A stretch of 64,000 bases of DNA from Nocardia flavorosea (GTDB taxonomy: Bacteria > Actinomycetota > Actinomycetes > Mycobacteriales > Mycobacteriaceae), in contig NZ_JADLQL010000002.1 of the NCBI RefSeq assembly GCF_015477805.1, positions 1,364,001 through 1,428,000 on the forward strand, given 5' to 3'. Below, in pieces: positions 22,889 through 31,502 of this stretch. Positions within the stretch are counted from its first letter, which is position 1; each line of letters starts with the position of its first letter. The position numbers and the translations under genes were made by a program. Under the pieces are notes generated by a model. That model ran no database searches. It saw only the letters and a program-made list of their open reading frames with translations, and had not been told where the DNA came from.

Positions 22889-23182
22889 ATGGCTGAGAAG
22901 AAGCTGCGGGTCGTCTCCGAGGAGGAGCGCCGCGCGCAGCCGCTGACGTTGCTGGAGGCGGTCGAGGACGGTGACGTCCTGGCGATCCTGAAGGCGCAGC
23001 GGCGGATCATCGCCGAGTCCCTGGCAACGGCGTCGGAGAATACGAAGCCGCAGTACTCCAACGAATTGACGAAGCTGACGAAGCTGATCACCGAGGAGGA
23101 AGGCCGGCGGGCGGTGGAGCGCGGCGAAAACTCCGTGGTCGCGCGGACCGATGACGAAGCCTGGGACAGCTCGGCTATCTGA
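22889..23182 (+). CDS. Terminase small subunit
   Basis: The 97-residue protein starts at ATG 22889 with GGAAGGAGG upstream. It is helical and charged (LLEAVEDGDVLAILKAQRRI, SNELTKLTKLITEEEGRRAV), typical of small terminase subunits that recognise phage DNA and hand it to the large subunit. It overlaps the large subunit gene by 32 bases. The call rests on position, size and helical pattern. Confidence 0.75.
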   Translation: MAEKKLRVVSEEERRAQPLTLLEAVEDGDVLAILKAQRRIIAESLATASENTKPQYSNELTKLTKLITEEEGRRAVERGENSVVARTDDEAWDSSAI

Positions 23183-24611
23183 GGTCGCCCGGCATGTCGT
23201 CGAGCCGGATGGGATCGTCTCGACTCGCTGGCCGCGGGTACGGGATACCTGCCGCAACTTAGGTTGGGAGTTCGACGGCTGGCAGGACGGCACCGGGCGC
23301 CTGATCTTGGCTTTACGAGCCGATGGGCTGTACGCGGCGGACACGGTGGTGATCTCGATCCCGCGGCAGGTGGGCAAGACCTTCCTGATCGGCGCGATCG
23401 TGTTCGCGCTGTGCCTGATCTTCCCAGGTCTGACGGTGATCTGGACGGCGCATCGGTTCAAGACTGCGCGTGAGACGTTCTCGGCGATGAGCTCGATGGC
23501 CGACTCCTCCCGCGTCCGGCCGCACATCAGCAATGTGTCCCGCGGCCGCGGGGAGGAAGGCGTCTACTTCGTCAACGGATCCCGAATCATGTTCGGCGCC
23601 CGGGAGCGCGGGTTCGGTCGAGGGTTTGCGAAGGTCGACGTCCTGGTGCTCGATGAGGGACAGATCCTCACCGAGGCCGCGATGGAAGATATGGTGCCGG
23701 CCACGAACGCGGCGCCGAACCCGCTGATCCTGTTGACCGGCACGCCGCCGCGGCCGAAGGACCCCGGCGAGATCTTCACGACGCTGCGGCAGGAAGCGCT
23801 CGACGGCGAGTCCGACGAGACGGTGTTCATCGAGATCTCGGCCGACCGTGATTGCGATCCGAACGACCGCGAGCAGTGGGGCAAGGCGAATCCGTCCTAT
23901 CCGCACCGGACTTCCGAACGCGCGATCCTGCGCATGAAGAAGAACCTCGGGCCTGACTCGTTCATGCGTGAGGGTCTCGGCGTCTGGGATGAGATCAGCA
24001 AGCACATGCCGGTTGTCAGGGCGTCGCTGTGGCGCCAACTGTCCGATGTCGGACCGGTCGACGGCACCGCACCGACAGCGTTCGGCGTGGATATGTCGCA
24101 CGGCCGGGAGATCTCGATATCGGCGTGCTGGATCGAAGGCGAATCAGCGCATTGCGAGGAAGTGTGGGCCGGTGTCGACGAGGACGCTGCGGTCGAGTGG
24201 CTGCTCGCCCGGGCGCGCCGGCGTGCCCCGATCGCGATCGATTCGGCGTCGCCCGCGGCGTCGATGGTGCCGGTGTTGAAGGCGCGGCGGATGGCGGTTG
24301 TTCAGACCTCGGCGGGCGATATGGCCAAGGCGTGCGGGCTGTTCGTGGCGAAGGTGAAGGGTGCTCGGTTCACTCACGGCGGGCAGAAGGCGGTGGATGA
24401 CGCGGTGGAGGGCGGCCGGAAACGGCCGATCGGCACTGCTGGCGGGTGGGGTTGGGACAGGACGGACGAGACGGTGAATATCGCGCCGATCGTGGCGATG
24501 ACGTTGGCGCTGTTCGGGGGGTCGGGAACGCGGCCCGTCTCGGGCGGCGGCCGCGGTGTCTCGCGTGGCATGAGGTCGACGACAGGCGGAAGGACGGCGG
24601 TATCGCGGTGA
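23151..24611 (+). CDS. terL: Terminase large subunit
   Basis: The 486-residue protein has an N-terminal ATPase with Walker A-type PRQVGKT (about residues 71-77), Walker B VLVLDEG and a coupling motif near LLTGTP. The C-terminal nuclease domain carries the acidic residues FGVDMSHG, IAIDSASP and AVDDAVEGG expected for an RNase H-like metal site. It cuts and pumps DNA into the procapsid through the portal encoded next. The C-terminus is glycine/arginine-rich. Confidence 0.93.
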   Translation: MTKPGTARLSEVARHVVEPDGIVSTRWPRVRDTCRNLGWEFDGWQDGTGRLILALRADGLYAADTVVISIPRQVGKTFLIGAIVFALCLIFPGLTVIWTAHRFKTARETFSAMSSMADSSRVRPHISNVSRGRGEEGVYFVNGSRIMFGARERGFGRGFAKVDVLVLDEGQILTEAAMEDMVPATNAAPNPLILLTGTPPRPKDPGEIFTTLRQEALDGESDETVFIEISADRDCDPNDREQWGKANPSYPHRTSERAILRMKKNLGPDSFMREGLGVWDEISKHMPVVRASLWRQLSDVGPVDGTAPTAFGVDMSHGREISISACWIEGESAHCEEVWAGVDEDAAVEWLLARARRRAPIAIDSASPAASMVPVLKARRMAVVQTSAGDMAKACGLFVAKVKGARFTHGGQKAVDDAVEGGRKRPIGTAGGWGWDRTDETVNIAPIVAMTLALFGGSGTRPVSGGGRGVSRGMRSTTGGRTAVSR

Positions 24612-26071
24612 TCACCGACAGGATCGCAGCCGAGAAGATCACCATTCCCGGCCTGGAGGACGACGAGCAGGACACGCTCGATGGTCTGGTCGTCGAGCTG
24701 GATCGGAAGGCGCGGCGTAATCGCCTGCGCAAGGCGTATTACGACGGCAAGCACGCGGTGGAGCGGCTCGGGCCGGTTGTACCGCCGCAGTACTACCAGC
24801 TGGCCATCGTTCTCGGCTGGTCGGCCAAGGCGGTCGATATCCTTGCCCGCCGTTGCAACCTCGACGGGTTCGTGTGGCCGGATGGCGATCTCGCCGGTCT
24901 CGGTATCGGCGAAGTGGTCGAAGACAATTTTCTCGGTGCCGAGTCGTCCGCCGCGGTGACCTCCTCGCTGATCCACAGTGTGTCGTTCCTGGTGAATACC
25001 GAGGGTGACGGTGATGGCCCGAAGTCGCTGATCCACACCAAGGACGCGCTCAACGCGACCGGGGAATGGAACCAGCGCACCCGTCGGCTGGACAACCTGC
25101 TGTCGATCACCTCCCGGGACGAGGAGGGGCGGCCGACCGCGCTGGCGCTGTACCTGGAGAACCTGACCATCGTGGCTGAGCGCCGTTCGGGCAGATGGGT
25201 GATTGTGGATCGGTCGCCGCATCCGTGGGGTGTGCCGGCTGAGCCGTTGGTGTACCGGTATCGCCCGGGGCGGCCGTTCGGTTCGTCGCGGATCTCGCGG
25301 GCGGTGATGTCGCTGCACGATCAGGCCATTCGGACGGTGATCCGTATGGAAGGTCACGCCGACGTGTTCAGCTTCCCTGAGCTGCTGCTGCTCGGCGCGG
25401 ATGAGTCGGTGTTCAAGAACGCCGACGGGACGACGCGCGCAGTGTGGGAAGTGATGCTCGGCCGGATAAAGGGCATCCCGGACGACGACAACGCGGTGAA
25501 CCCGCGCGCGGACGTTAAGCAGTTCGCCGCCAGCTCGCCGGCCCCGCATATCGAGATGCTGCGGCAGCAGGCGCAACTGTTCAGCGGTGAGACGTCGATC
25601 CCGCTGACCTCGCTGGGTGTGTCGGACATGAGTAATCCGACCTCCGCGGACAGCTACATCGCATCGCGCGAGGATTTGATCGCGGAGGCGGAGGGCGCGA
25701 CCGACGATTGGGCGCCGGCGTTCCGGCGGTCGATGATGCGAGCGCTGGCTATCCAGAACGATCTCGACGAGATCCCGCCGGAGTGGCGCAGCATCGACAC
25801 GAAGTGGCGGTCACCGATCTACCTGTCCCGGGCGGCGCAGGCCGACGCGGGCATGAAGCAGCTGACCGCGGTGCCGTGGCTCGCCGAGACAGAGGTCGGG
25901 CTCGAGCTGCTGGGCCTGACCGAGCAGCAGATCGAACGCGCGCTGGCGGATCGGCGGCGTGCGAATGTGCGCCAAATCCTGGACCGGCTTCCCGCGGTCA
26001 CCGAGACCGGGGAGCAGACGCCAGCTCAGCCGGTAGACGAGATGACCACCGATGGCAGTATCGCCAGCTGA
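24608..26071 (+). CDS. Portal protein
   Basis: The 487-residue protein starts at GTG 24608, overlapping the terminase stop. Segments such as YYDGKHAVERLGPVVPPQY, RPGRPFGSSRISRAVMSLHD and SAAVTSSLIH, then FSGETSIPLTSLGV and STAD-like NPTSADSYIASREDLIAEAE, match the SPP1/Gp6-like portal family of actinophages. It forms the twelve-subunit ring at the capsid vertex. The order terminase, portal, MuF-like, scaffold, capsid supports the call. Confidence 0.88.
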   Translation: MITDRIAAEKITIPGLEDDEQDTLDGLVVELDRKARRNRLRKAYYDGKHAVERLGPVVPPQYYQLAIVLGWSAKAVDILARRCNLDGFVWPDGDLAGLGIGEVVEDNFLGAESSAAVTSSLIHSVSFLVNTEGDGDGPKSLIHTKDALNATGEWNQRTRRLDNLLSITSRDEEGRPTALALYLENLTIVAERRSGRWVIVDRSPHPWGVPAEPLVYRYRPGRPFGSSRISRAVMSLHDQAIRTVIRMEGHADVFSFPELLLLGADESVFKNADGTTRAVWEVMLGRIKGIPDDDNAVNPRADVKQFAASSPAPHIEMLRQQAQLFSGETSIPLTSLGVSDMSNPTSADSYIASREDLIAEAEGATDDWAPAFRRSMMRALAIQNDLDEIPPEWRSIDTKWRSPIYLSRAAQADAGMKQLTAVPWLAETEVGLELLGLTEQQIERALADRRRANVRQILDRLPAVTETGEQTPAQPVDEMTTDGSIAS

Positions 26072-26870
26072 GCGGCAGTACGTTCTCGCCCAGATCGGGA
26101 AGGTCGCCTCCGATGCCCTGCAGGTGCTGTGGCAGCAGGCGGCCGCGCTGTCGACCGGCGATTTCGCCGCGTTCGTGATCGAGGCCTTCCCGGAGTTGGT
26201 CGCGCCGTACACCACGCTGGCTGCCGAAACCGCGCTGCTGTGGTACGCCGCATCGGAGTTGGTGCCCACCGACTTCGTGCCGGAGCTGGGGTCACTGCCG
26301 AGCGTGGAGCAATTGACCCGGTCGGCCGAGTGGGCGCTGGGCGGGCAGGGAACGGTCGGGCTCGACCGGTTGCAGGGCACCACGCAGCGAGCGGTGTACG
26401 ACTCGGCGCGCAGCACGATTGTCGAGAACGCCGAGTTCGAGCCGGGCGCTCGGTGGGCGCGGTATGCGTCGGCGAACGCGTGCGCGTTCTGCGCGATGCT
26501 GGCCACCCGCGGCGCCGTCTACACCTCCGCCGAGGCGGCTGAGGGTGTCGTCGGCCGGGGGACGGAGATGTCGTTGATGGATCGCCGGATCCGCGCGGCC
26601 GGCGGAACCCGGCGCACCGGTGGGCGGTTCACGGCGGGGGGCGTACGCGCCCGCGGGGAACGTCCGCTCGGCGAGAAATACCACGACCACTGCCATTGCC
26701 TCGCGATCGAGGTCCGTCCCGGCGACAGCTACACCCCACCTGACTACGTCGAGCGGTGGGACGACGCCTACATCACCGCGACCCGCGAAACGCCGGGCGT
26801 CGGACGGTACGGCGCGATCGACCGAACCGCAGTGCTAGCCCATATGCGCGAGTCACTCGGCTCTCACTAG
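26052..26870 (+). CDS. MuF-like minor head protein
   Basis: The 272-residue protein overlaps the portal gene by 20 bases. Its C-terminal half holds ASANACAFCAMLATRGAVYT, and KYHDHCHCLAIEV near residues 212-224, a Cys/His arrangement typical of phage head morphogenesis (MuF/VG15-like) proteins between portal and scaffold. The N-terminal half is helical. It is probably carried inside the head. No separate capsid protease gene is seen, so a maturation role is possible but unproven. Confidence 0.75.
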   Translation: MAVSPAERQYVLAQIGKVASDALQVLWQQAAALSTGDFAAFVIEAFPELVAPYTTLAAETALLWYAASELVPTDFVPELGSLPSVEQLTRSAEWALGGQGTVGLDRLQGTTQRAVYDSARSTIVENAEFEPGARWARYASANACAFCAMLATRGAVYTSAEAAEGVVGRGTEMSLMDRRIRAAGGTRRTGGRFTAGGVRARGERPLGEKYHDHCHCLAIEVRPGDSYTPPDYVERWDDAYITATRETPGVGRYGAIDRTAVLAHMRESLGSH

Positions 26871-26919
26871 ACCACCCCGACCGCAACGGGAGGGGACAAC
26901 CCCGGAACGGGAGATGCAC

Positions 26920-27507
26920 ATGTCCGCCATCACGATGCCCATCCATCCGGTGACCGGAGTGCGGGCGATCGGATTCACCCGCCGCGGCCCTGTCTGGCCG
27001 GTTCTCGGTGGCGCAGAAGACGCCGGCCATCCCGGCGCCGAAGAGAGCACTGGGGAAGGCTCGGGCGATACACCGCCGGCCGATCCGAAGCCGACCGAAA
27101 CGGTCGAGTTCTGGAAGCAGAAGGCCCGGGAGCAGGAGAAGCGCGCCAAGGACAACGCCGCCGCCGCGAAGCGGCTGGCCGAGATCGAAGACGCGCAGAA
27201 GTCGGAGACCCAGCGGGCCGCTGACAAGGTCGCCGCAGCCGAGGCCGAGATCGCAACGATCCCGGCGAAGGTCGCCGACGCGCTCCGCGGTCACCTGGTC
27301 GCGCTGCACAAGATCGACAGCGCCGACGCCGAACTGTTCCTTACGGCAACGGATCCCGATCTGCTGCTCAAGCAGATCGACCGGCTCGTCGCTCAGGCGG
27401 ACAAGAGCAAGAAACGCAACCACGTTCCCCGCGAGGGAAACAACCCCGAACCCGGCGAGAACTCCATGCACGCGTTCGCGCGGCAGCTGTTCCACGGCGG
27501 AGAATAA
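26920..27507 (+). CDS. Capsid scaffolding protein
   Basis: The 195-residue protein is read from ATG 26920 (GGGAG upstream; ATG 26914 also in frame). Residues about 60-120 are a long charged coiled coil (FWKQKAREQEKRAKDNAAAA and following AEI/AAADK repeats). The C-terminus is basic. Size, coiled coil and place just before the capsid gene are those of scaffolds that guide procapsid assembly. Confidence 0.82.
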   Translation: MSAITMPIHPVTGVRAIGFTRRGPVWPVLGGAEDAGHPGAEESTGEGSGDTPPADPKPTETVEFWKQKAREQEKRAKDNAAAAKRLAEIEDAQKSETQRAADKVAAAEAEIATIPAKVADALRGHLVALHKIDSADAELFLTATDPDLLLKQIDRLVAQADKSKKRNHVPREGNNPEPGENSMHAFARQLFHGGE

Positions 27508-27519
27508 GAAAGGGCCACC

Positions 27520-28422
27520 ATGGCTACTTTGACCACCGGGAGCCTGAGCATCCCGAACCAGATCCTCGATCCGTGGCTCGGCAAGGTGAAGTACGGCTCG
27601 GCCGTGGCCACTCTGTCCGGCGCCACCCCGATGAAGTTCGGCACCGGCCAGTCGATGACCTTCACCATCGGCGAAGCCGAGTACGTCGGTGAGGGCGCGA
27701 ACAAGGGCGGATCGACCCTCACGCCCACCACCAAGACGGTGAAGCCGTTCAAGTTCCACAAGACGGTCCGCTGGACCGAAGAGGTCATGTGGGCCAACGA
27801 GGACCACCAGCTCGAGGTGGTCGAGCAGATCCTCGACCAGATCCAGCCCGCGCTGTCGCGCGCTCTGGACTTCGGTGTGTTCCACGGCATCAACCCCACC
27901 GGCGGCGCCGCGGTCGCAGCGATGACCGAGAAGCTGTCCGACACCACCAACTCGATCGAGATCGGTGCGAGCGATAAGCCGTACGCCAACCTCGACGCGG
28001 CCGACGCGCTGATCCTGGCCGACAGCTTCAACCCGCGCGATATCGCGTTGGATCCGTCCTTCGCCGCGGTGTTCGGCGGTCTGCGTAACGCGACCTCCGA
28101 GCAGAAGCTCTACCCCGATCTGTCCTACACGACAGCTCCGGCCGGCCGCCTGGAGAACCACAACTCGTCGGTGTCCGACACCGTCGGCGCTGTCGGCGTG
28201 GCCGCTGTCGACACGGACGTTAAGGCGTTCGTGGGTGACTTCTCCGCCATCCGGTGGGGCATCCAGCGCCAGCTCGGCCTGGAGGTCATCCAGTACGGCG
28301 ACCCGGACGGTGGCGGTGACCTCAAGCGCAACAACCAGGTCGCGTTCCGCTCCGAGGTCGTTTACGGCTGGGGCATCGCGGATCTGAACGCGTTCGCCAA
28401 GATCATCGACGCCGCAGCCTGA
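27520..28422 (+). CDS. Major capsid protein (HK97 fold)
   Basis: The 300-residue protein starts at ATG 27520 with GAAAGGG upstream. It has the sequence features of HK97-type capsids of actinophages: an extended N-arm (GSLSIPNQILDPWLGKVKYG), an E-loop region and the P-domain helix (LEVVEQILDQIQPALSRALD). It ends with a beta-rich A-domain (FRSEVVYGWGIADLNAFAKI). No long N-terminal delta domain is present, which agrees with the separate scaffold upstream. Confidence 0.9.
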   Translation: MATLTTGSLSIPNQILDPWLGKVKYGSAVATLSGATPMKFGTGQSMTFTIGEAEYVGEGANKGGSTLTPTTKTVKPFKFHKTVRWTEEVMWANEDHQLEVVEQILDQIQPALSRALDFGVFHGINPTGGAAVAAMTEKLSDTTNSIEIGASDKPYANLDAADALILADSFNPRDIALDPSFAAVFGGLRNATSEQKLYPDLSYTTAPAGRLENHNSSVSDTVGAVGVAAVDTDVKAFVGDFSAIRWGIQRQLGLEVIQYGDPDGGGDLKRNNQVAFRSEVVYGWGIADLNAFAKIIDAAA

Positions 28423-28583
28423 TGCCTCGCCTGCGTAACTCCGTGACCGGTGTGGTCGTGTCCGTCTCCGACGACACGGCCACCCGGCTCGGCCGCGAAT
28501 GGCAGCCCGTCGAGGCCGCACCTCCGCGCCCTCGCAGGCGCGCGCCCCGGCGAGCCACGGCCCCGGCGACCGAAAAGGAGTAG
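28422..28583 (+). CDS. Small protein after the capsid gene
   Basis: A 53-residue frame starts at the ATG overlapping the capsid stop and ends at TAG 28583. It begins MPRLRNSVTGVVVSVSDDTA, then GREWQPVE and an arginine/proline-rich basic tail. Many actinophages have such a tiny gene between capsid and head-tail connector; its role is not known to me. Confidence 0.7.
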   Translation: MPRLRNSVTGVVVSVSDDTATRLGREWQPVEAAPPRPRRRAPRRATAPATEKE

Positions 28584-28589
28584 GTGCAC

Positions 28590-29051
28590 ATGGGCGACTT
28601 CATCCAACCAGCGGATCTCGCGCCGTTCGCGACCATCGATCCGGCCAAGGCCGCGGCGATGATCGAGGACGCCGAGGCCATGGCCAAGGAGTACGCCCCG
28701 TGCATCACCGATGCCGAGTTCGCGAAGCAGGGCGCGGTGAAGGCGATCCTCCGCGGGGCGATCCTGCGGTGGAACGACGCCGGATCCGGAGCAGTAGCCA
28801 CGCAATCGGCGGGCCCGTACGCGCAGACGTACGACACCCGGCAGCCGCGTCGACAGCTGTTCTGGCCCAGCGAGATCGAGCAGTTGCAAGGCCTGTGCGC
28901 GTCCGACGGTGACGGTAAGGCCTTCGCTGTGGACACCGCGCCCGGGTGCGGTACAGCGCACGCGGCGACGTGTTCCCTGGTGTTCGGCGCGTTGTACTGC
29001 TCTTGCGGTGCCGATCTCGCCGGCGCCCCGCTGTGGGGCGTGGGCGGATGA
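28590..29051 (+). CDS. Head-to-tail adaptor
   Basis: The 153-residue protein is read from ATG 28590 (GGAG nine bases upstream; GTG 28584 also possible). A helical N-terminal part (DPAKAAAMIEDAEAMAKEYA, then AVKAILRGAILRWNDAG) matches the HK97 gp6/SPP1 gp15-like adaptor that sits beneath the portal. The C-terminal tail contains several cysteines. Position after the capsid supports the call. Confidence 0.75.
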   Translation: MGDFIQPADLAPFATIDPAKAAAMIEDAEAMAKEYAPCITDAEFAKQGAVKAILRGAILRWNDAGSGAVATQSAGPYAQTYDTRQPRRQLFWPSEIEQLQGLCASDGDGKAFAVDTAPGCGTAHAATCSLVFGALYCSCGADLAGAPLWGVGG

Positions 29052-29410
29052 TGTTCCCGACGCCGTGGTCGGTGGGGGTGCATGTCTTCTCCGGCAGCGG
29101 TGAAGACGCGCACGGCAACCCGACCATCACGTTCACCCCACCGCTGTCGCAACCGGGCACTGCGGTCGCGGTGTACGGGTGGTTCGTGCCGTCGACCACC
29201 GAACTGCCTTTGGCCGGGCACGACCGGGTGATCGTCGATGTGCAGCTCCTCGTCCCGCCTGGATTCCCGGCCGGGCCGCGGGATGTCGTCGACCTGCCGG
29301 ATGGGCCGGCCGGACAGTTCGAGGTCGTGGGCTATCCGGAGGACTACACGCACGGCCCGTTCGGGTGGGCGCCGGGCGCGGTGCTGAATCTGCGGAAGGT
29401 GGATGGCTGA
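29048..29410 (+). CDS. Head closure/head-tail connector protein
   Basis: The 120-residue protein starts at ATG 29048, four-base overlap. It is beta-rich, with a VAVYGWFVPSTTEL segment, then DRVIVDVQLLVPPG and GQFEVVGYPEDYTHG, typical of SPP1 gp16-like stoppers in actinophages. It should close the head after DNA packaging. Confidence 0.7.
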   Translation: MMFPTPWSVGVHVFSGSGEDAHGNPTITFTPPLSQPGTAVAVYGWFVPSTTELPLAGHDRVIVDVQLLVPPGFPAGPRDVVDLPDGPAGQFEVVGYPEDYTHGPFGWAPGAVLNLRKVDG

Positions 29411-29667
29411 TGGCGGTACGTATCCGTTTTCACAATGAAGCGTTCGAAGAGCTTCGCCGCGGGGACGCGGTGCAGGATGAACTCGCCAAGCATGCCGAGT
29501 CCTGGGCCCAGGCGGCGCGGGACGACTCCGGCCGGTTCGGATATCAGGCGCGGCGCGGCGTCGGCGAGAGCCGTGACCGGGCAGCAGTAGTCACGGTCAA
29601 CGCTGCCGCAATGAACAACGAGGCGCACCACCACACCCTGATCCGCACGATGCCGGGCGGCACCTGA
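29410..29667 (+). CDS. HK97 gp10-like head-tail connector
   Basis: The 85-residue protein starts at ATG 29410 (overlap with the previous stop). It begins MAVRIRFHNEAFEELRRGDA and has a central helix rich in charged residues, then a short strand pair. Small size and place between closure and tail terminator fit connector proteins. Function is inferred from order. Confidence 0.65.
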   Translation: MAVRIRFHNEAFEELRRGDAVQDELAKHAESWAQAARDDSGRFGYQARRGVGESRDRAAVVTVNAAAMNNEAHHHTLIRTMPGGT

Positions 29668-30071
29668 TGACCGCACTGGTCGCGTTCCCCGACGCCGAGG
29701 CTGCGATCATCACGCACCTACGTGGCCAGCTCGCCGCCCTTGGCGTTCCAACACCGGTCTCCGGGCGGGTACCCAACCCGGTGCCGGCCCGGCATGTACG
29801 GGTTGTTCGCACTGGTGGACTTCGTCGCGACCTTGTCACCGACCGGGCCCGGCTGACGTTCGAGTGCCGTGATTCGGCCGGCGAGCCGGGCGCTATCGAG
29901 TTGGCTCGGCTGGTGCGGGCGATCGTCACCCACGCACCCGGCTACATGGGCGGGGCGTGGGTGGATTTCGCTGCTGAAGTCGGGGGCCCGGCGTCGTCGC
30001 CGGATCCGGATACCGGAACGCCCCGGTATTTGCTGACCGTCGAGCTGCATATGCGTGGCTCAGAAATGTAG
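29667..30071 (+). CDS. Tail terminator/completion protein
   Basis: The 134-residue protein overlaps the previous stop by one base. It begins with a helix (DAEAAIITHLRGQLAALGVP) followed by strands (ARHVRVVRTGG, RLTFECRDSAG) and a long helix (AIELARLVRAIV). This is the alpha/beta pattern of tail terminators that cap the tail tube before head joining. Confidence 0.72.
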   Translation: MTALVAFPDAEAAIITHLRGQLAALGVPTPVSGRVPNPVPARHVRVVRTGGLRRDLVTDRARLTFECRDSAGEPGAIELARLVRAIVTHAPGYMGGAWVDFAAEVGGPASSPDPDTGTPRYLLTVELHMRGSEM

Positions 30072-30132
30072 ACCGCTCTACTGATTCATCTCTCTCCAAA
30101 GGGCCTGCGCAACAACCCGAAGGAGAACCGCC

Positions 30133-30717
30133 ATGGCTATGGCGACCACCAAGACCATCGGTGCGGGTACCCCGAACATGGTTACCGGCGGCGTGCTCGT
30201 CGCCCCACTTGGCAGCACTCTGCCGACCACTGCGGAGGCCGCCTACGACGCCGCGTTCAAGGCACTCGGCTACGTGTCGGAGGACGGCCTCGAGTCTCAG
30301 GGCGAACGGACAGTTGAGGCCATAAAGGACTGGAACGCCGACATCATCGCCCAGCTGCAGACCGAGCATTCGGCCCGGTTTGGGCTGACCCTGTACGCGG
30401 TATGGGATCCGGATGTCCTGAAAGAGGTGTTCGGCGAGGACAACGTCACCGTCACCGCGGCTACCCCGACCACCGGAACCTTGATCACGGTCGAGGAGAC
30501 GGGTTCGATCCTGCCGTACCGCTCGTGGTCGTTCGATATGGCATACGGCGGCAAGAAGCTTCGGCTGGTGCTGCCGAACGCCAAGATCACTGAGGTGACC
30601 GAGTCGGCGTTCGTGTCCAACGCGCTGGCCGGTTTCCAGGTCGTCGTCGAAGCGTTCAAGGACGACAACGGCGTGAAGGTCTACCGGTACCTCGACGACG
30701 GCGTGTTCTCGGTCTGA
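30133..30717 (+). CDS. Major tail tube protein
   Basis: The 194-residue protein starts at ATG 30133, after AAGGAG. It is a beta-rich protein (LGYVSEDGLESQGERTVEAI, RLVLPNAKITEVTESAFVSN, GFQVVVEAF) of the actinophage tail-tube family. A strong hairpin follows it, as expected for a highly expressed structural gene. Confidence 0.85.
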   Translation: MAMATTKTIGAGTPNMVTGGVLVAPLGSTLPTTAEAAYDAAFKALGYVSEDGLESQGERTVEAIKDWNADIIAQLQTEHSARFGLTLYAVWDPDVLKEVFGEDNVTVTAATPTTGTLITVEETGSILPYRSWSFDMAYGGKKLRLVLPNAKITEVTESAFVSNALAGFQVVVEAFKDDNGVKVYRYLDDGVFSV

Positions 30718-30730
30718 CCGTCCCTAAGAC

Positions 30731-30781
30731 CCCCAGTGGTGGCGGGTTCCCCTATGCGCAGGCCGCCCGCCACCGCTGGGG
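30731..30781 (+). terminator. Hairpin after the tail tube gene (attenuator)
   Basis: CCCCAG-T-GGTGGCGGG pairs with CCCGCCACC-G-CTGGGG, a 16-bp stem with one T-G pair and a 19-base loop. It lies 14 bases after the tail tube stop. There is no T-run. It could lower transcription into the chaperone and tape-measure genes, which are needed in small amounts. Confidence 0.6.
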
Positions 30782-30828
30782 CCTCACAGCCCCGTTTGCC
30801 TGCGCATCAATGAGAAAGGTCTGCGCAC

Positions 30829-31125
30829 ATGACTGCTCGTAGAAGGCCGGCCGCGGCCGCTCCGAAGGAGACGACGGTCGTCGAGGACGACTTCGTCACC
30901 AAGGCCGGTGGTGTCGAGATCCGGTTGCCGTCGCTGTCGAATCTGCCGTTCGGTCTGCTCCGCAAGTCTCGGAACCTGTCGAAGCTCGAGCTGATGTTCG
31001 TGGTCATCGAGGACGTGCTCACCGATAAGCAGCTCGCCGCGATCGACAAGCTCCGCAACACCGAGATCACCCAGCTCGTCAACGAATGGCGCGAACACTC
31101 GGGTATCGACCTGGGGGAATCCTAA
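30829..31125 (+). CDS. Tail assembly chaperone, short form (gpG-like)
   Basis: The 98-residue product starts at ATG 30829 and ends at TAA 31125. It has a disordered start and a helical body (LSNLPFGLLRKSRNLSKLEL, then FVVIEDVLTDKQLAAIDKLR). It sits between the tail tube and tape measure genes, as tail chaperones do. A GGGGGAA slippery site just before the stop allows a -1 shift into the frame ending at 31499, giving the longer gpGT-like form. Both forms are thought to coat the tape measure during tail assembly. Confidence 0.88.
   Translation: MTARRRPAAAAPKETTVVEDDFVTKAGGVEIRLPSLSNLPFGLLRKSRNLSKLELMFVVIEDVLTDKQLAAIDKLRNTEITQLVNEWREHSGIDLGES
31113..31119 (+). other. -1 ribosomal frameshift site GGGGGAA
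   Basis: In the chaperone frame the site reads CTG-GGG-GAA, with the stop TAA two codons on. A shift of -1 continues as GGA-ATC-CTA into an open frame of 127 codons without its own ribosome binding site. G-rich heptamers of this kind are the usual slip sites in tail chaperone genes of siphoviruses. An arm pair CCGCCC / GGGCGG about 15-40 bases downstream might act as a stimulating hairpin. Confidence 0.82.
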
Positions 31126-31499
31126 GCCTCGCCGCCCTCATCGAGCAGTATCCGCGGGCGGTCGAGCGTGACTTGATCGACCGCGGGCTGCGGCTGCGTC
31201 AGCTCGGTACCGAGGCGCTGACGTGGTGTGACTTCCGCGCGATCTTCGCGGATCCGCACCCGGATATGGCGGTGACCCGGGCGATGCGGCCGGATGAGTG
31301 GCAGTGGGGCCTCCCCGAGCAACTGCTGGCCTCGGCTGTCGATGCCCTGACCTTGCTCGTCTGGGCGAAAACGAAGGACGCCCAGAAGGGCCGCAACCGT
31401 CCGAAACCGATTCCTCGTCCTGGCATTGCGAAGCCGGAGCGGATCGGTGACGCGATGCCGATCGAGGAACTCAACGCACTCATCGGATGGGAGGTGTAG
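31116..31499 (+). CDS. Tail assembly chaperone, frameshifted extension (gpGT-like)
   Basis: This frame has no plausible start with a ribosome binding site and is reached by the -1 shift at 31113-31119. The full fusion (30829 to 31499) would be about 223 residues. The extension contains ALIEQYPRAVERDLIDRGLR, then LTWCDFRAIFADP and MPIEELNALIGW at its end, a pattern common to the T part of actinophage tail chaperones. Confidence 0.82.
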   Translation, partial: GILSLAALIEQYPRAVERDLIDRGLRLRQLGTEALTWCDFRAIFADPHPDMAVTRAMRPDEWQWGLPEQLLASAVDALTLLVWAKTKDAQKGRNRPKPIPRPGIAKPERIGDAMPIEELNALIGWEV

Positions 31500-31502
31500 C
31501 CC

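Noticed and set aside
26773..28521. 582-codon minus-strand open frame
   Set aside because: It runs antisense to the scaffold and capsid genes, has no recognisable domain, and would oppose the late operon.
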